Positions 36,010 to 44,537 of a DNA stretch of 64,000 nt are shown piece after piece. The position numbers and the translations under genes were made by a program. The notes under the pieces are model-generated. The model was not told where the DNA came from. It saw nothing but the letters and a program-made list of their open reading frames with translations, and did no database searches. The DNA is taken from contig DKFC01000052.1 of the NCBI GenBank assembly GCA_002452745.1, positions 1-64,000 of the forward strand, written 5' to 3'. The stretch is from Firmicutes bacterium UBA6806 (GTDB taxonomy: Bacteria > Bacillota > Clostridia > Peptostreptococcales > Acidaminobacteraceae). Positions within the stretch are counted from its first letter, which is position 1. Each line of letters opens with the position of its first letter.

Positions 36010-37740
36010 TTATTGAACGTAATCTAATTCGATTTCTTTAACAGTGTAAGTCCAATCATAGTAAGGTCCAAGTTCCATGTTTTTAACACGATTGTTAACG
36101 CCCCAGATTTCATTTCTGTAAGCATTGAAGAGGTATGGGAGTTCTTCATTTGCGATTTGAGCCCATTCTTGATATAACGCAGCTCTCTTAGCTTGGTCAT
36201 ATTCTTGAGTTCCTAAAGCAAAGATTTCATCCGCTCTTTCGTTGTGGAAACCACCAGCATTGTATCCACCAAGGACATCAGCTTCTGAACCGAAAAGTGC
36301 AGTTGGATCTGGGTCAATTGAAAGCGACCAACCCATGTTCCACATTTCGAAATCTTGTTTTTCAAATACTTTTTCTGCAACTGCATTGAATTCCATGAGC
36401 TCAGCTTCTAATTCAACGCCGATTTCTTTCCATTGCTCTTTTGCAAGTGCAATTAAGTTAAGAGGCCAGTCAACGTCATTGTAAGCAGTCCAAGTTAATG
36501 ACAATTTAACGCCGTCTTTTTCTCTGATGCCATCGCCATCAGAATCAACCCAACCAGCTTCTTCTAATAATGCTTTTGCCTTTTCAGGATCATAAGCGTA
36601 ATCATTTAAAGTTGTTGGATCAGGGAATGCCCAAGATACTGGTGAAATTGGCGTATTGCATACAGATGCAAAGCCTTCCCATTGGTTTTCGATGAACAAT
36701 TCTCTGTTAAGACCATAAGCCAATGCTTGTCTTACGCGTTTGTCGGATAACTTAGGATTTCTGAGGTTGAATCCAATGTAGTTGTATCCGTTTCCTGTAA
36801 ATTCTTGAACAGTACCAATACCAGTTGAAGTCATGATATCGTAGTTTTCAAGATTTGCAGGTGGGTTTACTAAGTCAACGTCACCAGCAGCAAAAGCAGC
36901 AGTTGCTGTTTCTGTTGGTTGCAATTTAATAATTACGCCATCAAGTTTTGTCTTTTGTCCAAAGTAGTTTTCGTTTGCAGACATTTTGATGTACTCGCCA
37001 ACTTTAAACTCGTCAAATTTGAGGATACCAGAACCAACTGGGTTATTCATAGTTGCTTTAAACGCTTCCCAGTTATCATATTTGTAAACATGTTGTGGCA
37101 ATATGCCGTAAACAAAATCCCAAATTTTTTGAACATTTGGTTCTTGGATTGTAAAGCTGATTGTCAATGGGTCAATAACTTTGATCCCTTCAATTGTATC
37201 TGCTTCGCCTTTTCTGTATGCTTCAACCCCTACGATATCATTGACAACTGTTCCTCTAGGACCATCATAATCAGGATCAGCGATTGTTGTATAAGTAAAT
37301 GCGACGTCGTCAGCAGTTACAGGTTCTCCATCGTGGAAAGTCATGCCTTCATTTAAGTGGAATGTATAAGTCAACTTATCTTCTGATACGTCCCAGCTCT
37401 TTGCTGATGATGGAATTGCATTTCCCTGAGCATCATTTGTTACCAGTGGATCAAAAATCAATCCAGTAACCCATGAGTCGTATACGTTATCCGACATGAT
37501 TGAGTTGAATTTACCGTCTAAAGAGCTAGTAGCAACTGTTAAGACATTACCTCTTGTAAGCGCCTTATTTTGTGACGGATCAAGTGCTGCCGAATCATCA
37601 GCAGGCGTTTCTGAGCTTGTATCAGCAGGTGTCGATGTATCTGCTGGAGTTGGCGTTTCAGTTTTAGAACCACCGCAACCGGTAAGTGCTAAAGAGAAAA
37701 CCATCACAAATACAAGCAATAATACTAGTGATTTTTTCAT
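36010..37740 (-). CDS. oppA: Oligopeptide/dipeptide-binding lipoprotein OppA
   Basis: 576-residue SBP_bac_5 family protein. The lipoprotein signal ends in LALTGC (about 17-22), then a Thr/Pro/Ser-rich linker (about 25-55) and the substrate-binding domain with YTFHLNEGMTFHDGEPVTADD (split here: YTFHLNEGMTFHDG, then EPVTADD; about 120-141) and IGFNLRNPKLSDKRVRQALA. It captures peptides and delivers them to the permease pair. It begins 34 bases after the ArsR-type regulator gene, with AGGGGG upstream. It is separated from oppBCDF by a hairpin. Confidence 0.92.
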   Translation of the reverse strand: MKKSLVLLLVFVMVFSLALTGCGGSKTETPTPADTSTPADTSSETPADDSAALDPSQNKALTRGNVLTVATSSLDGKFNSIMSDNVYDSWVTGLIFDPLVTNDAQGNAIPSSAKSWDVSEDKLTYTFHLNEGMTFHDGEPVTADDVAFTYTTIADPDYDGPRGTVVNDIVGVEAYRKGEADTIEGIKVIDPLTISFTIQEPNVQKIWDFVYGILPQHVYKYDNWEAFKATMNNPVGSGILKFDEFKVGEYIKMSANENYFGQKTKLDGVIIKLQPTETATAAFAAGDVDLVNPPANLENYDIMTSTGIGTVQEFTGNGYNYIGFNLRNPKLSDKRVRQALAYGLNRELFIENQWEGFASVCNTPISPVSWAFPDPTTLNDYAYDPEKAKALLEEAGWVDSDGDGIREKDGVKLSLTWTAYNDVDWPLNLIALAKEQWKEIGVELEAELMEFNAVAEKVFEKQDFEMWNMGWSLSIDPDPTALFGSEADVLGGYNAGGFHNERADEIFALGTQEYDQAKRAALYQEWAQIANEELPYLFNAYRNEIWGVNNRVKNMELGPYYDWTYTVKEIELDYVQ

Positions 37741-37773
37741 TGTAATCCCCCTTAAAATTTTGAGATAGCTACA

Positions 37774-38337
37774 TTAGGATTCCTTTGGTGCCAACGGAAT
37801 GACCATATGTGCAGCAAAGTGTCTATGAGTTCCCTCCCTAGGTTCCTCTTTACCTTTGAGATGGGAATCCACAAGTTCACTTAATTTATCATAAAGTTCT
37901 TTTGCCTCTTCTTCTGTGAGGTAGTAATCCACCGAATAGGAAATCTTTCGAGATGGTCCGCTTGAAAAATTCTCTATTGACGAATAAAACTCACGAGAAA
38001 TGGTCTCAAAAAAGGCCAAAGACACTTTATTAATTGAGTCACTCATTTCGTCATCCAAGGTCACTGCCGAGCTATCTATAATCAGCTTCGTGGCCACTGG
38101 ACAATAATACTTTTCTACAACACCAAATTTTGTTACTTCTTCAACGAGCTCGATGATCCCAACTTTCTCGAGCATCTTGATATGGTAATTCACCCTACCA
38201 TGTGGTTCGTCCATCATTTCAGCAATCTGTTTCGCTGTCTTCGCCTGATTGTCAAACGCCTCTAATATTTCTAAACGATATTGCTGAGAGACTGCCTTGA
38301 TTTGTTCTAAATCTTTAAGAACAAGAACTTCTTTCAT
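37774..38337 (-). CDS. ArsR-type winged-helix regulator next to oppA
   Basis: 187-residue regulator with an N-terminal winged helix (about 8-75): QIKAVSQQYRLEILEAF, then KTAKQIAEMMDEPHGRVNYH, the recognition helix. A helical C-terminal part (about 80-187) probably serves for dimerisation or ligand sensing. Metal-binding CxC motifs are absent. ATG 38337 (MKEVLVLKD) has AAGG upstream; the longer frame from 38388 has no ribosome-binding site. It probably regulates the opp genes because oppA follows within 34 bases (inference). Confidence 0.85.
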   Translation of the reverse strand: MKEVLVLKDLEQIKAVSQQYRLEILEAFDNQAKTAKQIAEMMDEPHGRVNYHIKMLEKVGIIELVEEVTKFGVVEKYYCPVATKLIIDSSAVTLDDEMSDSINKVSLAFFETISREFYSSIENFSSGPSRKISYSVDYYLTEEEAKELYDKLSELVDSHLKGKEEPREGTHRHFAAHMVIPLAPKES

Positions 38338-38504
38338 AGCACCTTCCCCATTTATAATTTGCGTTTTTCCCATAAAAAACAACTTCATAAAAAAATAAAT
38401 TTCAACATAGAAATTATTTTGCTCATAGAAATTATTTTATATACATTATAGTTCTTTAAAGTTTTACAGTCAATAGAGGCTTGAAATAATAATACTTCGA
38501 GCCT

Positions 38505-40100
38505 CTAAACATCCATAATGATATAAGTAATATCATCATTTAAGACACCTCTTCGAGCATTGATTTTTTCAACAATCAAGTCATTTATTTCCTTGGAAGT
38601 CAGATGCTTATTTGTTACAAATAAGTCAATTATCTCGTTTGTGTCAAAGATTTGATTCTTCGCCTTGTCTGTTAGTCCGTCTGTATAAAATAAAATTTTA
38701 TCTCCATGCTGGAGCTGTACAGTTTCGCTAGTGTACTCTGGCGTAAAAAGCCCTTCCAGTCTGCAAATCGGAAATCCCTTGCTCTGATCGAGAAAAGACA
38801 CCTTTCCATTGGCTCTAAATCTTATTGGGTTGCAGTTCATGCCCCCAGAACAATAAGTCAGTACTTTTGTATTTAGATTCAACGTCGCATAAAAAATAAC
38901 CATGTGTACTTCATCTGGAAAATTCATCCGATTGAACTGTTCATAAAAGAACTTTAGATTTTTATCAGGATGCATCCCCCTGAAACGCTTAATCACACGC
39001 TCATTTGACTTTAGATAGTTGTTGCTGAGCATCGTCATCAGCGCAGCGGAGATACCATGACCCGAAACATCCAGCAAGTATAGGGCCACATTGTCTTCAT
39101 CCAAACTGTAGATATCATAAAAGTCACCACTGAGTCTCTCACAGGGATAGTAAGCGGAAAAGAAATCCACATCCCTATGTTTGATTCGGTTACTCGGCAG
39201 CAGAGATTGCTGTATGATTTTTGCGTATTCCAACTCGTCTATAATTTTCTGATTGACTTCTCTAACCTGTAGTGTCTTTTTGTCAATAATGCGTTTTAAA
39301 TATTTAGAATAGATATTGAATTGCTTTTGAAGCTGATTGTTGTGAACCTTAGGAACTCTTATATTGGTTTCATTGAGCTCAACTGTCATAACCACTAGTG
39401 CCACAAAATTCACAAATGCTGAATTGAGTAATGCTCCATATGATATTGGAGCAACTGTCATATAGAACTGTGAAAAAAACAGGACCACGAATGCATATAT
39501 CAGCAGAGGGGTTACTGCCTCAGACTGATTTGCCTCACTAAGGAGTAATTCCAATATGAGAATCATCAGTCCCAGTAGGTAAAGGACATTTAGAAAATAG
39601 AGAAATGCACTCCCAAAGGGCATTAACTTGGTGCTGAAAATATAAAAAGCACCCTCAATCACAAATAATAACGTCACTGCAATTACATTTCGCTGGATGA
39701 CACGTCCCTCAAGCAAACGGCTCCTCTTTGCCACAAAGGGCACAAATACCCCTGCCAAGAAAAGCAATTTCCCAATCGTAAAGAAAAAATGAACCTGCTG
39801 TGAAGCCTCTGATAGACTGCCCACCGTTACGGCAGTAGCCAGTATGAGGTTCACAACCAACAACCACGAACCAGACGCAATGGTCAAATACTGCTTATTG
39901 ATATTGATTCGATACGCATAATAGGTGGTATTGGTTAACATCGAAGCCACTACAATGTTTAACAGAAAAGAAAGACTGAGAACGAAAGACTCTTTAAACA
40001 CAGCCAAAACAAGCCGATTGAGAGAAATTCCCCCAATCAGCAGAGCACTAATCAACAGTATTTTTTTGATTGGCATTTCCTTTTCGTCCCACTGCCGCAT
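38505..40100 (-). CDS. Membrane PPM-type (SpoIIE/RsbU-like) protein serine phosphatase
   Basis: 531-residue protein: eight or so membrane helices (about 12-240), a short coiled linker (about 255-300), then a SpoIIE-type PP2C domain (about 300-531). Metal-binding residues are conserved: the Asp in LSGDFYDIY (about 330), LLDVSGHGISAALM, and the Asp pair near the C-terminus in LNDDITYIIMD. It should dephosphorylate a serine on an anti-sigma antagonist or other partner, but no RsbV/RsbW or STAS partner is adjacent. AAGAGGTG precedes the ATG. It is separated from the kinase-like gene upstream by 36 bases that contain a 21-base duplication. Confidence 0.88.
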   Translation of the reverse strand: MRQWDEKEMPIKKILLISALLIGGISLNRLVLAVFKESFVLSLSFLLNIVVASMLTNTTYYAYRININKQYLTIASGSWLLVVNLILATAVTVGSLSEASQQVHFFFTIGKLLFLAGVFVPFVAKRSRLLEGRVIQRNVIAVTLLFVIEGAFYIFSTKLMPFGSAFLYFLNVLYLLGLMILILELLLSEANQSEAVTPLLIYAFVVLFFSQFYMTVAPISYGALLNSAFVNFVALVVMTVELNETNIRVPKVHNNQLQKQFNIYSKYLKRIIDKKTLQVREVNQKIIDELEYAKIIQQSLLPSNRIKHRDVDFFSAYYPCERLSGDFYDIYSLDEDNVALYLLDVSGHGISAALMTMLSNNYLKSNERVIKRFRGMHPDKNLKFFYEQFNRMNFPDEVHMVIFYATLNLNTKVLTYCSGGMNCNPIRFRANGKVSFLDQSKGFPICRLEGLFTPEYTSETVQLQHGDKILFYTDGLTDKAKNQIFDTNEIIDLFVTNKHLTSKEINDLIVEKINARRGVLNDDITYIIMDV

Positions 40101-40114
40101 GACTCACCTCTTAT

Positions 40115-40156
40115 TTTATACATCAAAACAGCTTCTTTATACATCAAAACAACTTC
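40115..40156. repeat. 21-bp tandem duplication at the end of the kinase gene
   Basis: Positions 40115-40135 and 40136-40156 are the same 21 bases with one mismatch (G/A). The second copy spans the last codons and stop of the minus-strand gene ending at 40137; the first copy lies in the spacer before the phosphatase gene. Confidence 0.8.
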
Positions 40157-41786
40157 CGCCAATGAATTCCTTCAGAATTGAAACATACGGAACCAGCTCA
40201 TCCTCATCTATGGATTTGAAATAGCTTAAGAATTTTAACAAGAGAATTGCCTCACCATATTCCGGTTCATCTTGCCCAATTTGCCTCAACAACGGTTCAG
40301 CGTGCTTCTTCAGCACTGCCAGTTCATATGGAAGGGCGGTGTTAAACATTACATCTGCCTCTTCTTGATATGGGAAGATATTGCGCTCTTCACCTCGTCT
40401 CACCGAATTCCACATACCAATGGTTCGCTTGGCTGAATGCCCCCTGAACTGATTGTCTCGTACAATCCGTCTAAGAAGTCTTGTCTGAGTGGTTGGAATC
40501 CTGTTGTGCTCATCTATATTAAGCTGTGTAAGTGCACTGACATATATCTTAAACTTATCTCGCTTGAAAATCTTACTGGTCAATTTTTCATTAAGTCCGT
40601 GAATGCCTTCTATTATAATAGGTTGATCTTCTTTAATTGAAATTGGCTTGTTTCTGAATTCTCTCTTGCCAACATGGAAGTTGAACACTGGAAGATCCAC
40701 TTCATCGCCATCCAAAAGCCTTGTCAAATCTTCATTGAAGCGTGCCACATCTACTGCATCAATTGATTCAAAATCGAGTTCTCCATGTTCGTCAAGAGGC
40801 GTCTTATCCCGATCTACAAAGTAATTATCAGTGGATACGGTTATTGGATGAAGGCCATTGACCTTTAGCTGAATTCTCAAGCGGTTGGCAAAAGTTGTCT
40901 TTCCCGAAGAAGAAGGCCCAGCAATTAAAATCACGCGTTTTCCAGCTTTGGTAATCTGATCTGCTATCTGAGCAATTTTCTTTTCGTGAAGCGCTTCGGC
41001 AATTCGCATGAGTTCTGGATGTTCACCAGACTCAGTCAGCGCATTTAAGTTGCTGACATATGGAATTTCCATGATTTCGCCCCAGCGTTCACTTTCATTA
41101 AAGATATCAGCAATCTTAGGAGATTCAACAAATTCAGGTGGTTCAAATGGAGAGTATTTCGTAGGGTGCATGAGAATCATGCCATTATCGTATTTAATCA
41201 TATCAAAAGTGGTGACATACCCTGTGCTCGGCACCATATATCCATAGAAGTAATTTTTTAGATTCCCGCATTCATACAAGTTGATATAATCAGATTCTCT
41301 GTATTTTAGAAGATCAACTTTTGAATCCATATGATATAATTTAAAGGCGTTTTTGGCATCTTCAATTGAGGTGCTCTTCTTCACAAATGGTTCATTTCGC
41401 TCGATAATCCCCATCATTCTGCTGCGAATAGTCTCATAGTCTTCATGTGTAAGCTTTCTGCTGTAATCGAATTCGCAATAGAGTCCCTTGCTGAGAGAAT
41501 GCTCCACTCGAACCTTTATCCCTTCAAAACATTCAATTGCAGCTCTAATCATAATAAAGGAAAGACTTCTTTGATAGATTTTTTCACCATCCGATGATGC
41601 CAAGTCCACTAATTCTATTTCACAAGCACACTTAATCTCCTCTGTTAACTCCTTCAAAACATTTCCACAGCGTGCGGCAACAATTTTGGGGTTTTCAGGT
41701 TTTTGAATCTTTTGAACCAATTGCTCAAAGGTCGTTCCCGCTTCCACTTCATATTGTCCTAAACCTTTAATGCTCACATTTATCAT
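40137..41786 (-). CDS. Uridine-kinase-like protein with N-terminal TGS-like domain
   Basis: 549-residue protein: an N-terminal ubiquitin-like TGS domain (about 1-62), a middle alpha/beta region resembling threonyl-tRNA-synthetase-type second additional domain (about 65-200), and a C-terminal P-loop nucleoside kinase domain (about 285-490) with Walker A GPSSSGKTTFANRL (about 287-300), VSTDNYFVDRD, and EGIHGLN. This fused arrangement is common in Clostridia and Thermotogae and is annotated as a nucleoside kinase; substrate specificity is untested. AGGAGGG precedes the ATG. It follows the HEPN gene by 23 bases. Confidence 0.88.
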   Translation of the reverse strand: MINVSIKGLGQYEVEAGTTFEQLVQKIQKPENPKIVAARCGNVLKELTEEIKCACEIELVDLASSDGEKIYQRSLSFIMIRAAIECFEGIKVRVEHSLSKGLYCEFDYSRKLTHEDYETIRSRMMGIIERNEPFVKKSTSIEDAKNAFKLYHMDSKVDLLKYRESDYINLYECGNLKNYFYGYMVPSTGYVTTFDMIKYDNGMILMHPTKYSPFEPPEFVESPKIADIFNESERWGEIMEIPYVSNLNALTESGEHPELMRIAEALHEKKIAQIADQITKAGKRVILIAGPSSSGKTTFANRLRIQLKVNGLHPITVSTDNYFVDRDKTPLDEHGELDFESIDAVDVARFNEDLTRLLDGDEVDLPVFNFHVGKREFRNKPISIKEDQPIIIEGIHGLNEKLTSKIFKRDKFKIYVSALTQLNIDEHNRIPTTQTRLLRRIVRDNQFRGHSAKRTIGMWNSVRRGEERNIFPYQEEADVMFNTALPYELAVLKKHAEPLLRQIGQDEPEYGEAILLLKFLSYFKSIDEDELVPYVSILKEFIGGSCFDV

Positions 41787-41809
41787 GTTTGACCCTCCTA
41801 TTCAATCTT

Positions 41810-42643
41810 CTATTCAAATCGTCCCAAATGACTTGGCCTTTGGTGCTCATAACCGTAGTATTCACTGTCAAGCAATGAAATAATGTACTTGTTCAAAATA
41901 GAGTACTTATACCTGTGAATGTCAATTTCAAGTAGTTCCAGACACTCTCTGAAATCATCCAAAACACAGTATGGATTTCCATAAACTCTCTGAATCTCAT
42001 CTATGCTCACGCCTTTAAACCCATGACCAATCAGCGACTCATGCCTGAGTTCAATGAGCTGATTCATCTTCTCAGAACTCAAAGTCTTAATCACCTGTTC
42101 CGCATGGACATCTTTTTTGGCATACTTTCTGAAATACGTATTGATGCCATAAATGAGATTGTTATTGAAAATTTTATAGTGATTTCTCAAAATTTTGAGA
42201 ATCTCCTTTTTCTGCATAAACCTGATGTGAAATGTAAACGTTCTATCGTTGAGATGTTTTTTGATAAAAAGGTACTTGTAAATCGCCTCTTTGAACCGAT
42301 AAACCCTTCCTAAAAAATCAATAAACTCCTCGTTTACAATTTGAAATTTGACGTTTTCTAGAAGCTCTGAAAACAGCGCATCTGGCTGACCATTGTTTAA
42401 ATCCTCCAAGTTCTTTTTGAGTTCAATGCAGCTTTCGTTGTTTCTAGTGCTCTCCGATACATGATTGAGAATTTTTCGAGCTGTTTCGAAGTCGAAATTC
42501 ACTGCATACCGACAAGAATCTATCAGCACACCAGCATCTGTATTTTCAAGACTTCTTTCCTTCAACAGTTCATATGCGCCACCATAATCATAACGTTCAA
42601 TCAATTTGGTTATCACTTGCAAAGATTCAACCAACTCTATCAC
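41810..42643 (-). CDS. HEPN-domain protein resembling the nuclease half of Csm6
   Basis: About 277 residues, all helical by composition; no signal peptide. YDYGGAYELLKE (about 19-30), NFDFETARKIL (about 50-60), and DFLGRVYRFKEAIYKYLFIK (about 110-129) match the pattern I know from Csm6-type HEPN domains. RHESLIGHGFKGVS (R201-H208 in the 278-residue numbering) gives the RNase motif R-x4-6-H. No CARF domain precedes it: the gene begins at the HEPN part. No CRISPR array or cas gene is in the window. It begins with TTG 42646 or GTG 42643, right after the rluD-type stop, with a weak ribosome-binding site, so it is likely translated by coupling. Family link is from recall of motifs; RNase activity is an inference. 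Confidence 0.7.
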   Translation of the reverse strand: MIELVESLQVITKLIERYDYGGAYELLKERSLENTDAGVLIDSCRYAVNFDFETARKILNHVSESTRNNESCIELKKNLEDLNNGQPDALFSELLENVKFQIVNEEFIDFLGRVYRFKEAIYKYLFIKKHLNDRTFTFHIRFMQKKEILKILRNHYKIFNNNLIYGINTYFRKYAKKDVHAEQVIKTLSSEKMNQLIELRHESLIGHGFKGVSIDEIQRVYGNPYCVLDDFRECLELLEIDIHRYKYSILNKYIISLLDSEYYGYEHQRPSHLGRFE

Positions 42644-42648
42644 CAACT

Positions 42649-43545
42649 CTACTTTAAATTTCGTATAAATGTCTCAATTTCCTCAGATTCTGAAGTATAT
42701 ACTGTCCCTTCTAATACGAGCTTGTAGGCATGTAATAGCTGTGAATTAAAGTCAGCCGCTCTCTTTCCACCGTACTTGAGGTCACCGACAATAGGATGTC
42801 CCAAGTATGCCATACTGGCTCTGATCTGATGACTTCTGCCTGTGAGCAGTTCCACTTCAACCAAAGTATAGCCCTTGAACTGTTTTAAAGAGCGGTATTT
42901 GGTATGACACAATTTTGAATCATCCTGACTGCCCTCTAAAATCTGAACTTTATTTTTTACTTCATCCTTTACCAGATGTCCCTTTACCTCACCATATCCT
43001 GTCAAATGCCCTTCCACAACAGTAAGATAGTACTTTTGAATTTGACGCTCTCTCATGTAAGCATTAAACCGTTTGAGACTTTCATAGTTTTTTGCGAAAA
43101 TCACCAGACCGCTGGTATTCTTATCAAGTCTGTGTACTGGTGCAGGTCTGAACGTCCTCGTGCAATAATCCGCTAAATAATACTGGACAATAGTTGCCAA
43201 AGTATTTTTATATTCGTCCTTATCCGGATGCGTCAACATGCCCTTCGGTTTATTGACAATTAAAATATCCGAATCTTCATATACAATGTCCAGCCCTGAT
43301 TCGTCCGGCTTAATGGTTTCAATTTCTTTCATGAGGCTGTTTAAGGTGTCATCGTGCAAGTAAATGCTCAGCTCATCAGATTCTCTTAAAAAATAATCTT
43401 CTTTGACCCTGACGCCATTTACTTTGAAAACCTTTTTTCGAATCAGTTTATAAACATTTGTTCGAGTGGTGTTGTTTAAATACTTTAGCAGAAAGCGATC
43501 CAGCCGCTGATCTGCTTCATTCTTAGTAATCGTAATCGACTTCAT
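42649..43545 (-). CDS. RluA/RluD-family pseudouridine synthase
   Basis: 298-residue pseudouridine synthase. An N-terminal S4 RNA-binding domain (about 8-70) precedes the catalytic domain with HRLDKNTSGLVIFAK (about 137-151), holding the catalytic Asp, and the typical LLTGRSHQIRASMAYLGHPI. It isomerises uridine in 23S rRNA or tRNA; site unknown. It overlaps the upstream GNAT gene by 4 bases (ATGA) and is followed 2 bases later by the HEPN gene, so the three genes are one translational unit. Confidence 0.9.
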   Translation of the reverse strand: MKSITITKNEADQRLDRFLLKYLNNTTRTNVYKLIRKKVFKVNGVRVKEDYFLRESDELSIYLHDDTLNSLMKEIETIKPDESGLDIVYEDSDILIVNKPKGMLTHPDKDEYKNTLATIVQYYLADYCTRTFRPAPVHRLDKNTSGLVIFAKNYESLKRFNAYMRERQIQKYYLTVVEGHLTGYGEVKGHLVKDEVKNKVQILEGSQDDSKLCHTKYRSLKQFKGYTLVEVELLTGRSHQIRASMAYLGHPIVGDLKYGGKRAADFNSQLLHAYKLVLEGTVYTSESEEIETFIRNLK

Positions 43546-44366
43546 TGATACCTCACTGTCAATATTCTGTATGGCATAAGAATCTTATACCCAATTTTTT
43601 CATAAAGGCTAATGGCATTTGAATTATTTGTCATGACAAACAAAAAAGCGCCCTTGCCCCTTTCTAAAAGTTGTTCTGTGAGTTTAATTGAGATGGCAGC
43701 GCCTATTCCATGTTGTCTATAAGCTGGTTCGACGTAAATACCACCTATAATGCCTATTTCCTCTGTTTCTTCCTCAATTAATCCCTGCCCGATCAATCCG
43801 CTGTCACCCTTGACCAAGTAGTATTTTTGCTGTGTCAGCATCTCTCTGAGATTCTTTGAGATGTCATTGATGGACTTTACATTTCTGCCAAACTGGTTCT
43901 CCACGTTGATAAAGAATTTCAATTCCTGAAAGACATCTTCTGATGCTGCATTAATCCACGCATAGGGAATTTGCGCTTGATACTTCATACTCGTATCCGC
44001 ATATCCCATTAATAAGCTGTCATCTTCGTGAAACGATTCGAGAGTTCTGCAAATAACTCTGTAAATCCCTTCCACCACATCGCGCTCCCCCTTAATATAC
44101 TTGGGTCTATGATGTTTAATTGCCTTTAATAGATTCAAATTACCCAGCACCACCGAATCTGAATAGTGCACGATTAATGAGTTTTTATTCGTAAATTGGA
44201 ATAATCCAATCAGTTCACCATTTTGCAAATAACCATAGAAATTTGTAACGGGGTTCCCTTTTCTAAATTGTTCCAATGACTTTTGAAAATAAATGGTTTC
44301 TTCGAAATAACTATTTAAATAGGCTTCTATGAGTTCTATATCTGATTTTTCAAGTTTTCCAAACAT
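43542..44366 (-). CDS. GNAT family N-acetyltransferase
   Basis: 274-residue protein whose C-terminal half (about 150-270) is a GNAT domain with the acetyl-CoA pocket in YRQHGIGAAISIKL and the usual SNAISLYEKIGYK. The N-terminal half is weaker and may be a second, degenerate GNAT fold. The acceptor is unknown. AAGGAGG precedes the ATG. It heads the GNAT-rluD-HEPN-kinase run. Confidence 0.85.
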   Translation of the reverse strand: MFGKLEKSDIELIEAYLNSYFEETIYFQKSLEQFRKGNPVTNFYGYLQNGELIGLFQFTNKNSLIVHYSDSVVLGNLNLLKAIKHHRPKYIKGERDVVEGIYRVICRTLESFHEDDSLLMGYADTSMKYQAQIPYAWINAASEDVFQELKFFINVENQFGRNVKSINDISKNLREMLTQQKYYLVKGDSGLIGQGLIEEETEEIGIIGGIYVEPAYRQHGIGAAISIKLTEQLLERGKGAFLFVMTNNSNAISLYEKIGYKILMPYRILTVRYQ

Positions 44367-44537
44367 GTCTGCGCCTCCTTCAAAAATTGTAACACGAAAG
44401 TAATCAATTTGAAAAGAACATTGCTTTGAGAAATAGAGAAATTATGATATTCTAATAGATGTAGAAGGCAAAATTTAGTTTTAATTATTTTTGCAAAACC
44501 AATTTAGACGGATAGGCATAAAAGTGGGGCGTTGAAT

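Noticed and set aside
41810..44366. A type III CRISPR-Cas locus around the HEPN gene
   Set aside because: No cas10, cas7, cas5 or repeat array is present within the window; the neighbours are rRNA-modifying and metabolic genes.
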